A stretch of 39,023 bases of DNA, taken from NCBI GenBank assembly GCA_016204945.1, contig JACQJQ010000113.1, positions 1 through 39,023 on the forward strand, in the 5' to 3' direction. The notes beneath the pieces are model-generated. The model was not told the DNA's origin and ran no database searches. It saw only the letters and a list, made by a program, of their open reading frames with translations. Each line of letters begins with the position of its first letter. The stretch's first letter is position 1. Positions 1-10,714 of the stretch are shown here, in pieces. Both the position numbers and the translations under genes were made by a program. Origin of the DNA: Elusimicrobiota bacterium. GTDB taxonomy: Bacteria; Elusimicrobiota; Elusimicrobia; UBA1565; UBA9628.

Positions 1-481
1 CCGCCAGCGCCGCGCCCGGCCGCACGCCGCAGGCGAGGGCCGCCGCGAAGCCGACCGCGAGGCCCGCCAGGCTGCCCTCGAGCGATTTCGCGCCGCCGAG
101 GAGCCGCGTGCGTCCGAAACCCTTGCCGACGAGCGCGCTCGCCGCGTCGCCGAGCGCGAGCTGAAGGATCGCGGCGTTGACGACCGCCGGCTCGCCGCGC
201 GCGATCAGCATGGCCGCGAGGCACCCGGCCGTCGTGTGGAATATGCCGCTGAAGTGGCGGCGCTCGGTCTCGCGGACCAGGCCGCCGAAGAAGCCGGCCA
301 AGGCGCCTTCGATCGCGGGAACCCTGAGCCGCAGGGTCTCGACGGCGAGCGCGGCGAGAAGGCAGGCGGCCATGCCCCAGCCGGCGCGCGGCCAGCCCAT
401 CCAGTGGAACGCGGCCAGATAGGCCAGCGACAGCATATGGAACGCCTTGCGGGCGAATTCGCGCTTGAGATCGCCTACCAC
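1..481 (-). CDS. CTP-dependent polyprenol/diacylglycerol kinase-like membrane protein (SEC59/DGK1/VTE5 family), 3' end cut by window
   Basis: The reading frame on the minus strand starts at GTG 481-479, overlapping the TAG of the upstream gene, and runs off the window after about 160 codons. Visible motifs are an N-terminal KREFARKAFHMLSLAYLA segment and, near residue 115 onward, LGDAASALVG followed by GGAKSLEGSLAGL. In the SEC59/DGK1/VTE5 family the GDxxAAxxG and KSLEGS signatures belong to the CTP-binding, membrane-embedded lipid kinase core. Hydrophobic stretches between the motifs fit several membrane helices. The substrate (polyprenol, phytol or diacylglycerol) cannot be told from sequence. 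It follows an M50-like membrane protein with translational coupling, so the two are probably co-expressed. No ATG fits; the GTG was chosen for the overlap and because the conserved N-terminal helix starts a few residues later. Confidence 0.72.
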   Translation of the reverse strand, partial: MVGDLKREFARKAFHMLSLAYLAAFHWMGWPRAGWGMAACLLAALAVETLRLRVPAIEGALAGFFGGLVRETERRHFSGIFHTTAGCLAAMLIARGEPAVVNAAILQLALGDAASALVGKGFGRTRLLGGAKSLEGSLAGLAVGFAAALACGVRPGAALA

Positions 482-1215
482 GCGAGCGCCCTGTGCCTCG
501 CCGCCGACAGCGCCGGCTTGCCCCACAGCCACGCCATGCCCCAGAAGCGCTTGGCGCAGCCGCCCGCCTCGCGCAGGTTCGCGAGCAGCGGCACCGACTC
601 CGGGAACAGCGCCTTGAGCAGGAGCATGATCAGCAGCGCGTTGACGATCGCGATCAGCGCCGCGGAGAACAGCGCGCCTCCCGCGGCGTCCAGGTCCGGC
701 TGGCGCGTCTGCGTCAGCGAGCCCCACGTGAACAAAAGGTGCGCTCCCAGGGAGCCGCCGAGAAGGAACAGGAACAGCGCCTCGCCGCCGGCCTCGGGCT
801 TGGCCCACAACAGCGCGCGGTAGCCGATCGCGACGGCCAGGGAGTAGAAGGGAACGCAGTACGGCGCGAGCGCGACGAAGGCGCTCGAGTGCGAGAGATC
901 GACATGGCCTTCCTTCTCGCCGACCGAGATCGCGTACACGCTGCCGCCCGTCGCCCAGGCCGCCAGCGCGTGCGTGAGCTCGTGGCCCAGCACGTAGCTC
1001 CAGCGCGCCGCGCGCGCGGTCCTGCCCACGAGCCCGCGCGGCCCTTGGATCATCCAGCGCTGGATGGCCCACAGCGCGAAGACGATGCCCAGGCCGGCCG
1101 CGAAGGGCGCCGCCGTCGACGAATGAACCGCGACCCCCGCGAGCGTTTTCGCCGACACCCACAGCAGGGAGCCCGACAATGGAAGAAGAAGCACGCCGAT
1201 CAGCAGCCGCGGCAT
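475..1215 (-). CDS. Membrane-embedded metallopeptidase-like protein (M50-like, HELTH motif)
   Basis: A 246-residue polytopic membrane protein. Residues 75-90 read VLGHELTHALAAWATG, with H78 and H82 forming an HExxH zinc site inside a hydrophobic segment, as in site-2-protease-like M50 peptidases. A later QPDLDAAGG segment (about 172-180) could supply the third ligand, like the PxxPLDG motif of S2P, but the match is loose. Hydrophobic segments lie near 5-25, 38-52, 113-133, 145-165 and 181-200. No PDZ domain is present. The ATG at 1215 has a GGAG upstream with suitable spacing. It follows two receiver-domain genes and overlaps the lipid-kinase gene. Peptidase activity is inferred from the motif; a non-catalytic M50 relative is possible. 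Confidence 0.6.
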   Translation of the reverse strand: MPRLLIGVLLLPLSGSLLWVSAKTLAGVAVHSSTAAPFAAGLGIVFALWAIQRWMIQGPRGLVGRTARAARWSYVLGHELTHALAAWATGGSVYAISVGEKEGHVDLSHSSAFVALAPYCVPFYSLAVAIGYRALLWAKPEAGGEALFLFLLGGSLGAHLLFTWGSLTQTRQPDLDAAGGALFSAALIAIVNALLIMLLLKALFPESVPLLANLREAGGCAKRFWGMAWLWGKPALSAARHRALAW

Positions 1216-1249
1216 CCGCTACTCCGGCATGTCGTCCGGGCCGGGCTCC

Positions 1250-1669
1250 TTATTCACCCGCGCCGCCGTGGGGCGCGGTGCCCAGCATGCGGTGAAGCGC
1301 GGCGGCGAGCATGGCCGGACGCACGGGCTTCTGCAGGAAATCCTTCACGTTCTGCTCCTGCCGCACCATCTCGACGCTCTTGGCGTCCATCGCGCGCCCC
1401 GTCACGACGATGATCGGAATATGGCCGCAGCCGCGCGACTGGAGCTCGCGCAGGACCTCGTAGCCGCCCATTCCAGGAAGCATGAAGTCGAGCACGATGG
1501 CGTCGGGGTCCAGCGCCGAGACCTTGGCCAGCGCCTCCTGCCCGTCCGCCGCGCGCTCGGTGCGGAAGCCTTCCTTCTTCACGACGTGGTCCAGCAGATC
1601 GAGCAAGGACTCGTCGTCGTCGACGAGCAGGACGAGCTTGCCGGCGGCCCCTCCCGGCGCGGCGCTCAC
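1250..1669 (-). CDS. Stand-alone response-regulator receiver protein (second of tandem pair)
   Basis: 139 residues, essentially one CheY-like receiver domain with no output domain. The acidic pocket is VDDDE (about 17-20), the phospho-acceptor is D61 in IVLDFMLPGMGG, the conserved Thr lies in VVTGR and the Lys in LQKPV. It should be phosphorylated by a histidine kinase that is not encoded nearby and act by protein-protein contact. It starts with GTG at 1669, overlapping the TGA of the upstream receiver by 4 bases (GTGA), so translation is coupled. It resembles the upstream protein throughout, including a shared RQExNVxDFLxKPV stretch, so the pair looks like a tandem duplication. Confidence 0.9.
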   Translation of the reverse strand: MSAAPGGAAGKLVLLVDDDESLLDLLDHVVKKEGFRTERAADGQEALAKVSALDPDAIVLDFMLPGMGGYEVLRELQSRGCGHIPIIVVTGRAMDAKSVEMVRQEQNVKDFLQKPVRPAMLAAALHRMLGTAPHGGAGE

Positions 1670-2073
1670 GCGGCTCCCGGCGCCCGAGGCTTGAGCAGGC
1701 GCTCCAGCACGGCGCCGAGCACGCCGGCCTTGACCGGCTTCTCGAGGAAATCCACGACGTTCGATTCCTGGCGGATCATCTCCGCCGTCGAGCGATCGGT
1801 GTAGCGTCCCGTGACGACCACGATCGGGATCCGGGAGAGCTCGCTCGCCTGGAACTTGCGCAAAACCTCGAAGCCGCCGTAGCGGGGCATCATCAGATCG
1901 AGAAGCACCACGTCCGGCTTCAGGCGCTGGGCCTTCAAATAGCCATCCTCGCCGTCGACGGCGCCCTCGGCGCGGAAGCCCGCTTTTTTGACCAAAAAAG
2001 CCACGAGCTCGCGCACGGAGTCGTCGTCATCGATGATCAGGACGAGCTTCGCGTTTTCGGGGGGCTCTGCCAT
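1666..2073 (-). CDS. Stand-alone response-regulator receiver protein (first of tandem pair)
   Basis: 135 residues forming a single receiver domain. IIDDDD (14-19) gives the Mg-binding acids, D59 in LLDLMMP is the phospho-acceptor, VVVTGR carries the switch Thr and FLEKPV the conserved Lys. No DNA-binding or enzymatic domain follows, so it is a CheY/Spo0F/DivK-like signalling relay whose partners are unknown. It is the first gene of a four-gene run on the minus strand (receiver, receiver, M50-like protein, lipid kinase). A TAAAAT element sits 8 nt before the ATG with no Shine-Dalgarno, suggesting a leaderless message. Confidence 0.9.
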   Translation of the reverse strand: MAEPPENAKLVLIIDDDDSVRELVAFLVKKAGFRAEGAVDGEDGYLKAQRLKPDVVLLDLMMPRYGGFEVLRKFQASELSRIPIVVVTGRYTDRSTAEMIRQESNVVDFLEKPVKAGVLGAVLERLLKPRAPGAA

Positions 2074-2081
2074 GGCGCCCC

Positions 2082-2087
2082 ATTTTA
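2082..2087 (-). promoter_or_regulatory. -10 element (TAAAAT) for the tandem-receiver operon
   Basis: TAAAAT on the minus strand matches the sigma70 -10 in 5 of 6 positions. It ends 8 nt before the ATG at 2073, so transcription would begin at or beside the start codon. No good -35 is visible at 16-18 nt spacing. Confidence 0.5.
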
Positions 2088-2099
2088 CCGTATTTTGGG

Positions 2100-2432
2100 C
2101 TATTCGGCGGCGGGAGCCGGAGCGGACGCGGCTCCGGGCTCGGCTTTCTTTTCACGTCGCTCCTCCCGGGCCTTGCGGCGCATGTCCTTCATCTTCTCGC
2201 GATGGGCCATGCGCTTCTCGCGCTGCTTCTCCTTGAAGGCCTGGCGGTCCGCCTTGCGCTCCTCATGCTGCTTCTGCCGGAAGGCCTGGCGGTCCGCCTT
2301 CAACTCCTCGCGGAATTCCTGTCTCTCGGCCCGAGCCTCCGGATTTCCAGGCCCCGAGACAGGGGGCTTACCCTCGGCGCGGACGGGAATGGACAACGCG
2401 AGCAGCAGGGCGGCGGACATCATCATTTTCAT
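2100..2432 (-). CDS. Small secreted charged-repeat (coiled-coil) protein
   Basis: 110 residues. Residues 1-20 (MKMMMSAALLLALSIPVRAE) form a signal peptide with a plausible VRA cleavage site. The mature part is very rich in Arg, Lys, Glu and Gln and contains two copies of a 15-residue unit beginning KADRQAF, followed by further basic heptad-like sequence, so a long helix or coiled coil in the periplasm is likely. The tail is Ala/Pro-rich. No enzymatic motif is present and I do not recognise a named family; metal-responsive periplasmic helical proteins look superficially similar. GGAG about 8 nt before the ATG gives a ribosome binding site. It is transcribed divergently from mtgA across a symmetric promoter at 2460-2469. 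Confidence 0.7.
   Translation of the reverse strand: MKMMMSAALLLALSIPVRAEGKPPVSGPGNPEARAERQEFREELKADRQAFRQKQHEERKADRQAFKEKQREKRMAHREKMKDMRRKAREERREKKAEPGAASAPAPAAE
2235..2300. repeat. Two 21-nt direct repeats 45 nt apart inside the charged-repeat gene
   Basis: Positions 2235-2255 and 2280-2300 are identical and encode the two KADRQAF-type units. The 45-nt period is 15 codons, so unit gain or loss would keep the frame. Confidence 0.8.
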
Positions 2433-2459
2433 GGGGGTCTCCGTGAACGGCGTTTCGAC

Positions 2460-2469
2460 ATGCTAGCAT
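2460..2469. promoter_or_regulatory. Symmetric bidirectional -10 region between the charged-repeat gene and mtgA
   Basis: The 10-mer ATGCTAGCAT is a perfect palindrome, so both strands carry an extended -10 (TGC then TAGCAT). On the plus strand the hexamer ends 11 nt before the mtgA ATG. On the minus strand it lies about 30 nt before the charged-repeat start, leaving a short leader with GGAG. -35 elements are not clear on either side. Confidence 0.45.
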
Positions 2470-2480
2470 ACCCCCCGAAA

Positions 2481-3269
2481 ATGGCCCGCGCAAGCCCCCT
2501 CCTCCTCCGGCTCGTGCGCCCCGCGCTCTTTCTGGCGGCCGCGGCGGCGGCCCTCTGGACGCTGTGGCTGCCGGACGTCAAGCCGCTCGGGAGGCGCGCG
2601 CCCGCGACCACGGCCTACATCGAGCTGCGCAAGAGGCAGGCGGCGGCCAAGGGCCGGAGGCTCGACCTGCGCTGGAACTGGGTGGCGTCCGACAAGATCT
2701 CCGAGAACTTGAAGCAGGCCGTCGTGACGGCCGAGGACGACGAGTTCTGGCGTCATGACGGGGTGGATTGGAGCGCCGTCCGAGCCGCGTACGAGCGCGA
2801 CTGGAAGGAGGGGCGCCTCGCCGCCGGAGGAAGCACGATCACGATGCAGCTCGCGCGCAACCTGTTTTTGTCGCCGAGCAAGAATCCCCTGCGCAAGGCC
2901 AAGGAGATCCTCATCGCGCGGCGCCTGGAGCGCGAACTCGGCAAGCGGCGCATTCTGGAGCTGTACCTCAACGTCGCCGAGTGGGGCGAAGGCGTGTTCG
3001 GCTGCGAGGCCGCGGCGCGCGCCTATTTCGGGAAACCCTGCGCGGACCTGACCCCGGAGGAGGCCGTCGCGATGGCCGTCGTGCTGCCCAACCCGCGCCG
3101 TTGGGATCCGTCCAAGCGCGGGGCCTACGTCGAGCGCAACTCGAGGCGGATCATCGAGCGGATGACGCCGCCGGACGCGCCCGCGGTTCAGAGCGGCTCG
3201 ACGACCGTGAATTCCTCCACCGGCTCCATCCCCGGGGAAAACGGCAGGAAGCCGCTGACGTTGGAGTAG
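2481..3269 (+). CDS. mtgA: Monofunctional biosynthetic peptidoglycan glycosyltransferase
   Basis: 262 residues, a GT51 glycosyltransferase that polymerises lipid II into glycan strands on the outer face of the inner membrane. A membrane anchor at about 8-30 is followed by VVTAEDDEFW (81-90, catalytic Glu 85), GGSTITMQLARNLF (117-130), then LIARRLE and ILELYLNVAEWG, the standard GT51 motif order. No transpeptidase domain follows, so it is monofunctional. The ATG at 2481 was chosen over an in-frame ATG at 2460 because 2460 lies inside the predicted -10. The family usually ends near RRIIERM (about 228). The last 30 or so residues are low in conserved character and read across the 3' end of the convergent glycosyltransferase gene, an 82-nt overlap. 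Confidence 0.93.
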   Translation: MARASPLLLRLVRPALFLAAAAAALWTLWLPDVKPLGRRAPATTAYIELRKRQAAAKGRRLDLRWNWVASDKISENLKQAVVTAEDDEFWRHDGVDWSAVRAAYERDWKEGRLAAGGSTITMQLARNLFLSPSKNPLRKAKEILIARRLERELGKRRILELYLNVAEWGEGVFGCEAAARAYFGKPCADLTPEEAVAMAVVLPNPRRWDPSKRGAYVERNSRRIIERMTPPDAPAVQSGSTTVNSSTGSIPGENGRKPLTLE

Positions 3270-4741
3270 AAGCCGCCCTCCCCGCCGAAGCCGCTGATCA
3301 GCCGCAGCGGAATGCGCGAGGCGACCGCGCGCCGCTCGACGTTCGCTCGCCGCGGACGCGCCGGCCGGAAGTTCGTGGTCGTCCTCGCGAACACGACGAG
3401 GTCTCCCGGGCGGACCTTCTCCCAGTCGGCCTCCGAATCGAGCGGACGCGCGCCGGCGCGGAGGAGATAATGCCTGAGCCCGAGCTTGGCCGCGCACCAC
3501 ACGACTCTCCCGCTCTTCATCGGCCCGGCGGACAGCTCCGCCGCGAGGTCCTTCTGCGCCCCGGCGTAAACAAAGTCGACCCAGCCGAGGGAAAGCGACA
3601 GGGCCGCCGCCGCCGCCGCGGCGGCCCACGGAAGGCGCCGGCTCCGGGCGTCTTCCGCGCGTTCCTCGAGCGCCGAACCCAGCGCGAGAACGAGCGGAGG
3701 GACCGCGAACAGGACGACGCGCGCGATCACGGACCAGTAGGCCGAGGCGACGGCGGCCGTCCCGAGCAGCCAGGGCAGCCATAGGTCGCGGCCGCGGGCG
3801 CCGCGCGCCGATGCGGCCGAAAACAAGGCGACGAGCGCGCCCGTCGCCAGCCACGCTCCGAACGCGCGATCAAGCGGGCGAACCGGCGCCGAATCGAAAA
3901 ACGGCAGGAAAAGAAAGGCCGCCGCGGCCGCGGCGGCGGCCGCGATCCCGCGGCCGCGGACCAGCGGCCAGAACATGGGAAAAACCGCGAGGCCGCCGAA
4001 GAAGGCGAGCAGGGAGCGGGCGCGGTGCGGGGCGCGCCCCCACGTTCCGACCGAGGCGCCGGACATCGTGGTTGCGACGCCGCGCAAGGCCGTGCCGTCC
4101 GATACGGTATTCCACAAGAGATAGGCGCCCAGGGGCGACAAGGCGAGCGCCGAATAAACCGCAAGCACGCGAGGAGAGAAGCAGCGACGATGCAGATACC
4201 ACGCCGCCGCCGGAAAAAGCGCGATCGCCGCGTACTTCGACATCACCGCCGCCGACAACAGGGCGGCCGACGCGCCCAGCCAGCCCGTCCGCCTCTCCTC
4301 CGCCCCCTTGACGAGCGCGCACAGCGCGGCGGCGCCGAAGGCCATCGCGGGCTTTTCCGCCATGATATGACCCATGTTCAGCGCATAGGCCGGCGAGAAC
4401 ACGGCAAGCAAGGTCCACGCCAGCGGTTTCTTCAGGAACCTGGCGAAAAGCAGATATAAGGACGCCGCCGCGAGCGCGTCGAACGGCAGGAACAAGGCGC
4501 GCAGCATGATTTCGTTTTCCCCGGCGAGGCGCGTCGCCGCGGCCAACAGCCAAAGGATCACCGGCGGGTTGTTGTTGTAATCGGACCACGCGCGCGGAGC
4601 CCAACTCGCTCCGAAGAGGAGTTCCCGCGCGCGATCCAGGAAAAAAGGCTCGTCGACATGAAAGCCCTTGCCGAGAAACGGCAGCGAAAGCAGCAACGAG
4701 GCGCCGACGACGAGGGCCAGCTCCCGGGAGCGGCGCGTCAC
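3188..4741 (-). CDS. GT-C fold membrane glycosyltransferase (GT39/ArnT/PMT_2-like)
   Basis: 517 residues with about ten hydrophobic segments, the layout of polyprenyl-phosphate-sugar-dependent transferases. The first extracytoplasmic loop has HVDEPFFLDRAREL with D30-E31, matching the acidic catalytic pair of GT-C enzymes, and SDYNNNPPVILWL follows as in PMT_2 proteins. A soluble C-terminal part of about 110 residues would face the periplasm. The acceptor (lipid A, protein or glycan) is unknown. GTG at 4741 was chosen because it sits 4 nt after the stop of the upstream RAM gene; an ATG at 4789 would overlap that gene. It is the last gene of the minus-strand run that begins with gcvT. Its end overlaps mtgA convergently. 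Confidence 0.8.
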   Translation of the reverse strand: MTRRSRELALVVGASLLLSLPFLGKGFHVDEPFFLDRARELLFGASWAPRAWSDYNNNPPVILWLLAAATRLAGENEIMLRALFLPFDALAAASLYLLFARFLKKPLAWTLLAVFSPAYALNMGHIMAEKPAMAFGAAALCALVKGAEERRTGWLGASAALLSAAVMSKYAAIALFPAAAWYLHRRCFSPRVLAVYSALALSPLGAYLLWNTVSDGTALRGVATTMSGASVGTWGRAPHRARSLLAFFGGLAVFPMFWPLVRGRGIAAAAAAAAAFLFLPFFDSAPVRPLDRAFGAWLATGALVALFSAASARGARGRDLWLPWLLGTAAVASAYWSVIARVVLFAVPPLVLALGSALEERAEDARSRRLPWAAAAAAAALSLSLGWVDFVYAGAQKDLAAELSAGPMKSGRVVWCAAKLGLRHYLLRAGARPLDSEADWEKVRPGDLVVFARTTTNFRPARPRRANVERRAVASRIPLRLISGFGGEGGFYSNVSGFLPFSPGMEPVEEFTVVEPL

Positions 4742-4745
4742 CGGG

Positions 4746-4976
4746 TCACAGGTTCGTGGTGACCAAGGTCTCGGTGGCGGAGACGCCATCCACTGAGCGG
4801 ATGCGGCTGACGATCAGGTTGGAGAGCTTATCGACCGTGTCCGACTCGGCCGAAAGGATCATGTCCCAGCCGCCGAACACCATGTACACCTCGGTCACGC
4901 CCTCGAGCGCCCGGATCGTGCGCACCGCGGTCTGCTCCTTGCCCGGCGCCAGTTTGCACAGCACGAAGGTCTTCAT
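4746..4976 (-). CDS. Stand-alone Lrp/AsnC ligand-binding (RAM) domain protein
   Basis: 76 residues beginning MKTFVLCKLAPGKE, with FGGWDMILSAESDTVDKL and a final VSATETLVTTNL. This is the alpha-beta RAM fold of Lrp/AsnC regulators, without the helix-turn-helix, which binds amino acids and oligomerises. Single-domain RAM proteins are thought to sense amino acids or modulate full-length Lrp proteins. The ATG at 4976 has AGGAG 6 nt upstream; a second ATG at 4982 overlaps that site and is less likely. The gene lies 2 nt after the lipoyl-transferase gene in the glycine cleavage run, so glycine or a related amino acid is a reasonable but untested ligand. Confidence 0.85.
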   Translation of the reverse strand: MKTFVLCKLAPGKEQTAVRTIRALEGVTEVYMVFGGWDMILSAESDTVDKLSNLIVSRIRSVDGVSATETLVTTNL

Positions 4977-4978
4977 TC

Positions 4979-5613
4979 TCATCTCCTCTTGTTCCACTCC
5001 GCCGACCGGTAGCGCGCCTCGAGCGCGGCTCCGGCCTCGAGCCACGACGAACGGAGCTCGAGGGAAGGGCGCCCGAATTCATGCGCGATTCCGCCGATCA
5101 CGGCTTCGCGCGGCACATCGGCTCTCAACGAACCCTGATACAAGCCTTTTGCGCCCTTCTTGCGCAAGGCTCCGCCCAATATCTTCTTGTCCTCGGCATC
5201 AACGATGTCCGCCTTTTCCGCGCGCGCGAAACAAGACATCGCGACGCCGCCCGCATTCGTCTCCCGGCTCCAAAGCCGGTTCGCGACGCCGTGGACCTTC
5301 AGGGTCCGATGGAGTCCGCGGTGGATATTCTTGTAAATCGTCTCGGGCGCGCAAGTCCGGTCCCAAGGAAAAACGAGGCTGAACGTCACGTCCCCGTCAT
5401 GGAAGACGACGCCGCCGCCGGTCGCCCGGCGCACGGGCTCGATGCCCTTTTTGCAGGCCGCTTTCGCGTCGGCGTACCTCTGCGAAAAACCGAACGTGCA
5501 GGCCTCGCCCCGCCATTCGTAGACGCGCAGGACGAGGGCGTTCGGCGGGGACTCCAGGAGCACGGCCTCGTCGAGGGCCATATGCCCCGCGGCGTCGAGA
5601 ACCGGCGAGCGGC

Positions 5614-5632
<19 letters not shown>
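4979..5632 (-). CDS. Lipoate-protein ligase / octanoyltransferase (BPL_LplA_LipB family, LipM-like)
   Basis: 217 residues. [11 protein letters not shown] (68-78) is the lipoate/octanoate-binding motif of the LplA/LipM family, and [13 protein letters not shown] (148-160) contains the conserved catalytic-site Lys. [13 protein letters not shown] places a Cys (C134) where LipM octanoyltransferases carry their catalytic Cys, whereas classical LplA lacks it. The enzyme should therefore load octanoyl or lipoyl groups on GcvH, encoded two genes upstream. The choice between ligase and transferase is inference. The GTG at 5632 lies inside the 3' end of gcvP (19-nt overlap); no ATG is suitably placed. 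It is shorter than E. coli LplA because the C-terminal accessory domain is missing, as in LipM. Confidence 0.82.
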
Positions 5633-8431
<2,799 letters not shown>

Positions 8432-8445
<14 letters not shown>

Positions 8446-8833
8446 GCGCGGCCTCGGCTTTGAGGAACTCCTCGTACGCGGGATAATCCATGAGCTTCGC
8501 CGCCTCGCCCGGCGCGGACGCCTTGAGCTTGAACAGCCAGCCCTTGCCGAGGGCCTCGGCGTTGACGAGCGCGGGATTCTTGACCGCGTCCGCGTTGACC
8601 GCGACGATCTCGCCGGAAACGGGCGCGTAGATGTCGAAGGCGGCCTTGACCGATTCGACGACGCAGCACGCCTCGCCCTGCTTGACCTTGCGGCCGAGCT
8701 TCGGCGGCTCGATGAAGACCACGTCGGTGATCTCCTTCTGGGCGTGGTCGGAGATGCCGACCGTGCCCGCGTCGCCCTGCAGGTCCAGCCACTCGTGCGA
8801 CTTCAGGTACTTGAGCTTCTTCGGGTCGAGCAT
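8432..8833 (-). CDS. gcvH: Glycine cleavage system H protein
   Basis: 133 residues, typical for GcvH. The lipoyl attachment site is K63 in [18 protein letters not shown], and the protein begins with the usual KYLKSHEWL segment. It carries the aminomethyl group between the P and T proteins and NADH-regenerating lipoamide dehydrogenase, which is not encoded in this window. The ATG at 8833 lies 4 nt after the gcvT stop; longer in-frame starts would run into gcvT. The neighbouring LipM-like gene is the probable modifying enzyme. Confidence 0.96.
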
Positions 8834-8837
8834 GGAG

Positions 8838-9956
<1,119 letters not shown>

Positions 9957-9962
9957 GGCGCT

Positions 9963-9992
9963 AAGCTAGCATTTCGTCCGCGCCGCCGCCAA
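9963..9992 (-). promoter_or_regulatory. Promoter of the glycine cleavage operon
   Basis: Minus-strand TTGGCG (9992-9987), 18-nt spacer, then TAGCTT (9968-9963) preceded by TGC, an extended -10. The -10 ends 6 nt before the gcvT ATG and no Shine-Dalgarno is present, so leaderless initiation is predicted. Confidence 0.5.
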
Positions 9993-10002
9993 CGGGCCGC
10001 CC

Positions 10003-10031
10003 TTGATCGATTCCCCGAGACCGGCTACACT
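10003..10031 (+). promoter_or_regulatory. Promoter of the ArsC/Spx-like gene
   Basis: TTGATC (10003-10008), 17-nt spacer and TACACT (10026-10031). The -10 ends 10 nt before the ATG, so the leader is only about 3-4 nt. No Shine-Dalgarno is visible. Confidence 0.55.
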
Positions 10032-10041
10032 GTCGACTCCG

Positions 10042-10398
10042 ATGACGATAAAAATATACGAGTACTCCAAGTGCTCCACCTGCCGCAAGGCGCTGAAATT
10101 CCTGGACGCCCGGAAAATCGCCTACCGGAAATTACCGATCGCGGATCAGCCGCCGACCATCGCGGAGCTCTCTTTGATGCTTCGACATATGAACAACGAG
10201 CTCAAGCGCCTCTTCAACACGTCCGGCGAGCTCTACCGGGAGCTGCGCATGTCCGAAAAGCTCAAAACCCTCGCGCCGGACGCGGCCATCGCCCTGCTCT
10301 CCAAACACGGGAAACTCGTCAAACGCCCCTTCGTCCTGACGCCCAACGCCGGCCTCGTGGGCTTCCGAGAAGACGAGTGGCGGCGCGTCTTCGGCTGA
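10042..10398 (+). CDS. ArsC/Spx family thioredoxin-fold protein
   Basis: 118 residues. The N-terminus MTIKIYEYSKCSTCRKALKF has C11-x-x-C14 at the end of the first strand, the arrangement of the Spx/MgsR/YffB/ArsC family. RPFVLTPNAGLVGF near residue 100 corresponds to the conserved RP segment that packs by the active site. Family members are glutaredoxin-dependent arsenate reductases, YffB-type thiol reductases or Spx-type RNA-polymerase-binding regulators. The CxxC and stand-alone position fit Spx/YffB at least as well as ArsC, since no ars genes are nearby. The ATG at 10042 was chosen over an upstream in-frame start at 10003 because of the CSTC register and the promoter position. It converges with the PilZ-like gene after 7 nt. 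Confidence 0.85.
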   Translation: MTIKIYEYSKCSTCRKALKFLDARKIAYRKLPIADQPPTIAELSLMLRHMNNELKRLFNTSGELYRELRMSEKLKTLAPDAAIALLSKHGKLVKRPFVLTPNAGLVGFREDEWRRVFG

Positions 10399-10405
10399 CG
10401 CCGAG

Positions 10406-10714
10406 TCAGGCTCGGGAGAGCAGGCCGACAAGCGCCCGAGCCAGGCGGCGGCGCTCCACCATGTCGCTCCAGCGCAGTTCGGCCACGCGCTGGCCGTCGT
10501 CGTCGTCATAGGCGTGATGCACGCGCGCGGGCAGCGCCATCCTCTCGCCGCCGAGCTCGAACTGAAGCTGAAGGACGTCGCCCTTGGCGAGCCGGGCGGC
10601 GGTGGAGAGCTCGGCTCCGCCCGCGGTGACCTTCAGCAGGCGGCCCCAGGAATCCTGGCGCGCGGCGGAACCCGGAAAGCGCAGGAGCGCGGGGACGAGG
10701 AGGGGCGCCCGCAT
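10406..10714 (-). CDS. PilZ-like domain protein
   Basis: 102 residues built like one PilZ beta barrel with a C-terminal helix: LLRFPGSAARQDSWG, KVTAGGAEL in the place of the [DN]xSxxG motif, LAKGDVLQLQFEL, then a final RRRLARALVGLL. PilZ domains bind cyclic di-GMP through RxxxR plus [DN]xSxxG. Here the RxxxR is not clear and the Ser is Ala, so nucleotide binding is doubtful. Its ATG overlaps the TGA of the upstream receiver/beta-propeller gene (ATGA), so the two are coupled and probably act together. It is the last gene of a three-gene minus-strand unit. Confidence 0.62.
   Translation of the reverse strand: MRAPLLVPALLRFPGSAARQDSWGRLLKVTAGGAELSTAARLAKGDVLQLQFELGGERMALPARVHHAYDDDDGQRVAELRWSDMVERRRLARALVGLLSRA

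Noticed and set aside
9957-10041. Glycine riboswitch upstream of gcvT
   Set aside because: The gap is only 85 nt, shared with a divergent promoter, and the predicted transcript starts next to the ATG; no paired aptamer helices were seen.
10042-10398. Arsenic resistance operon
   Set aside because: The ArsC-fold protein stands alone without arsR, arsB or acr3, and the CxxC fits the Spx/YffB branch.
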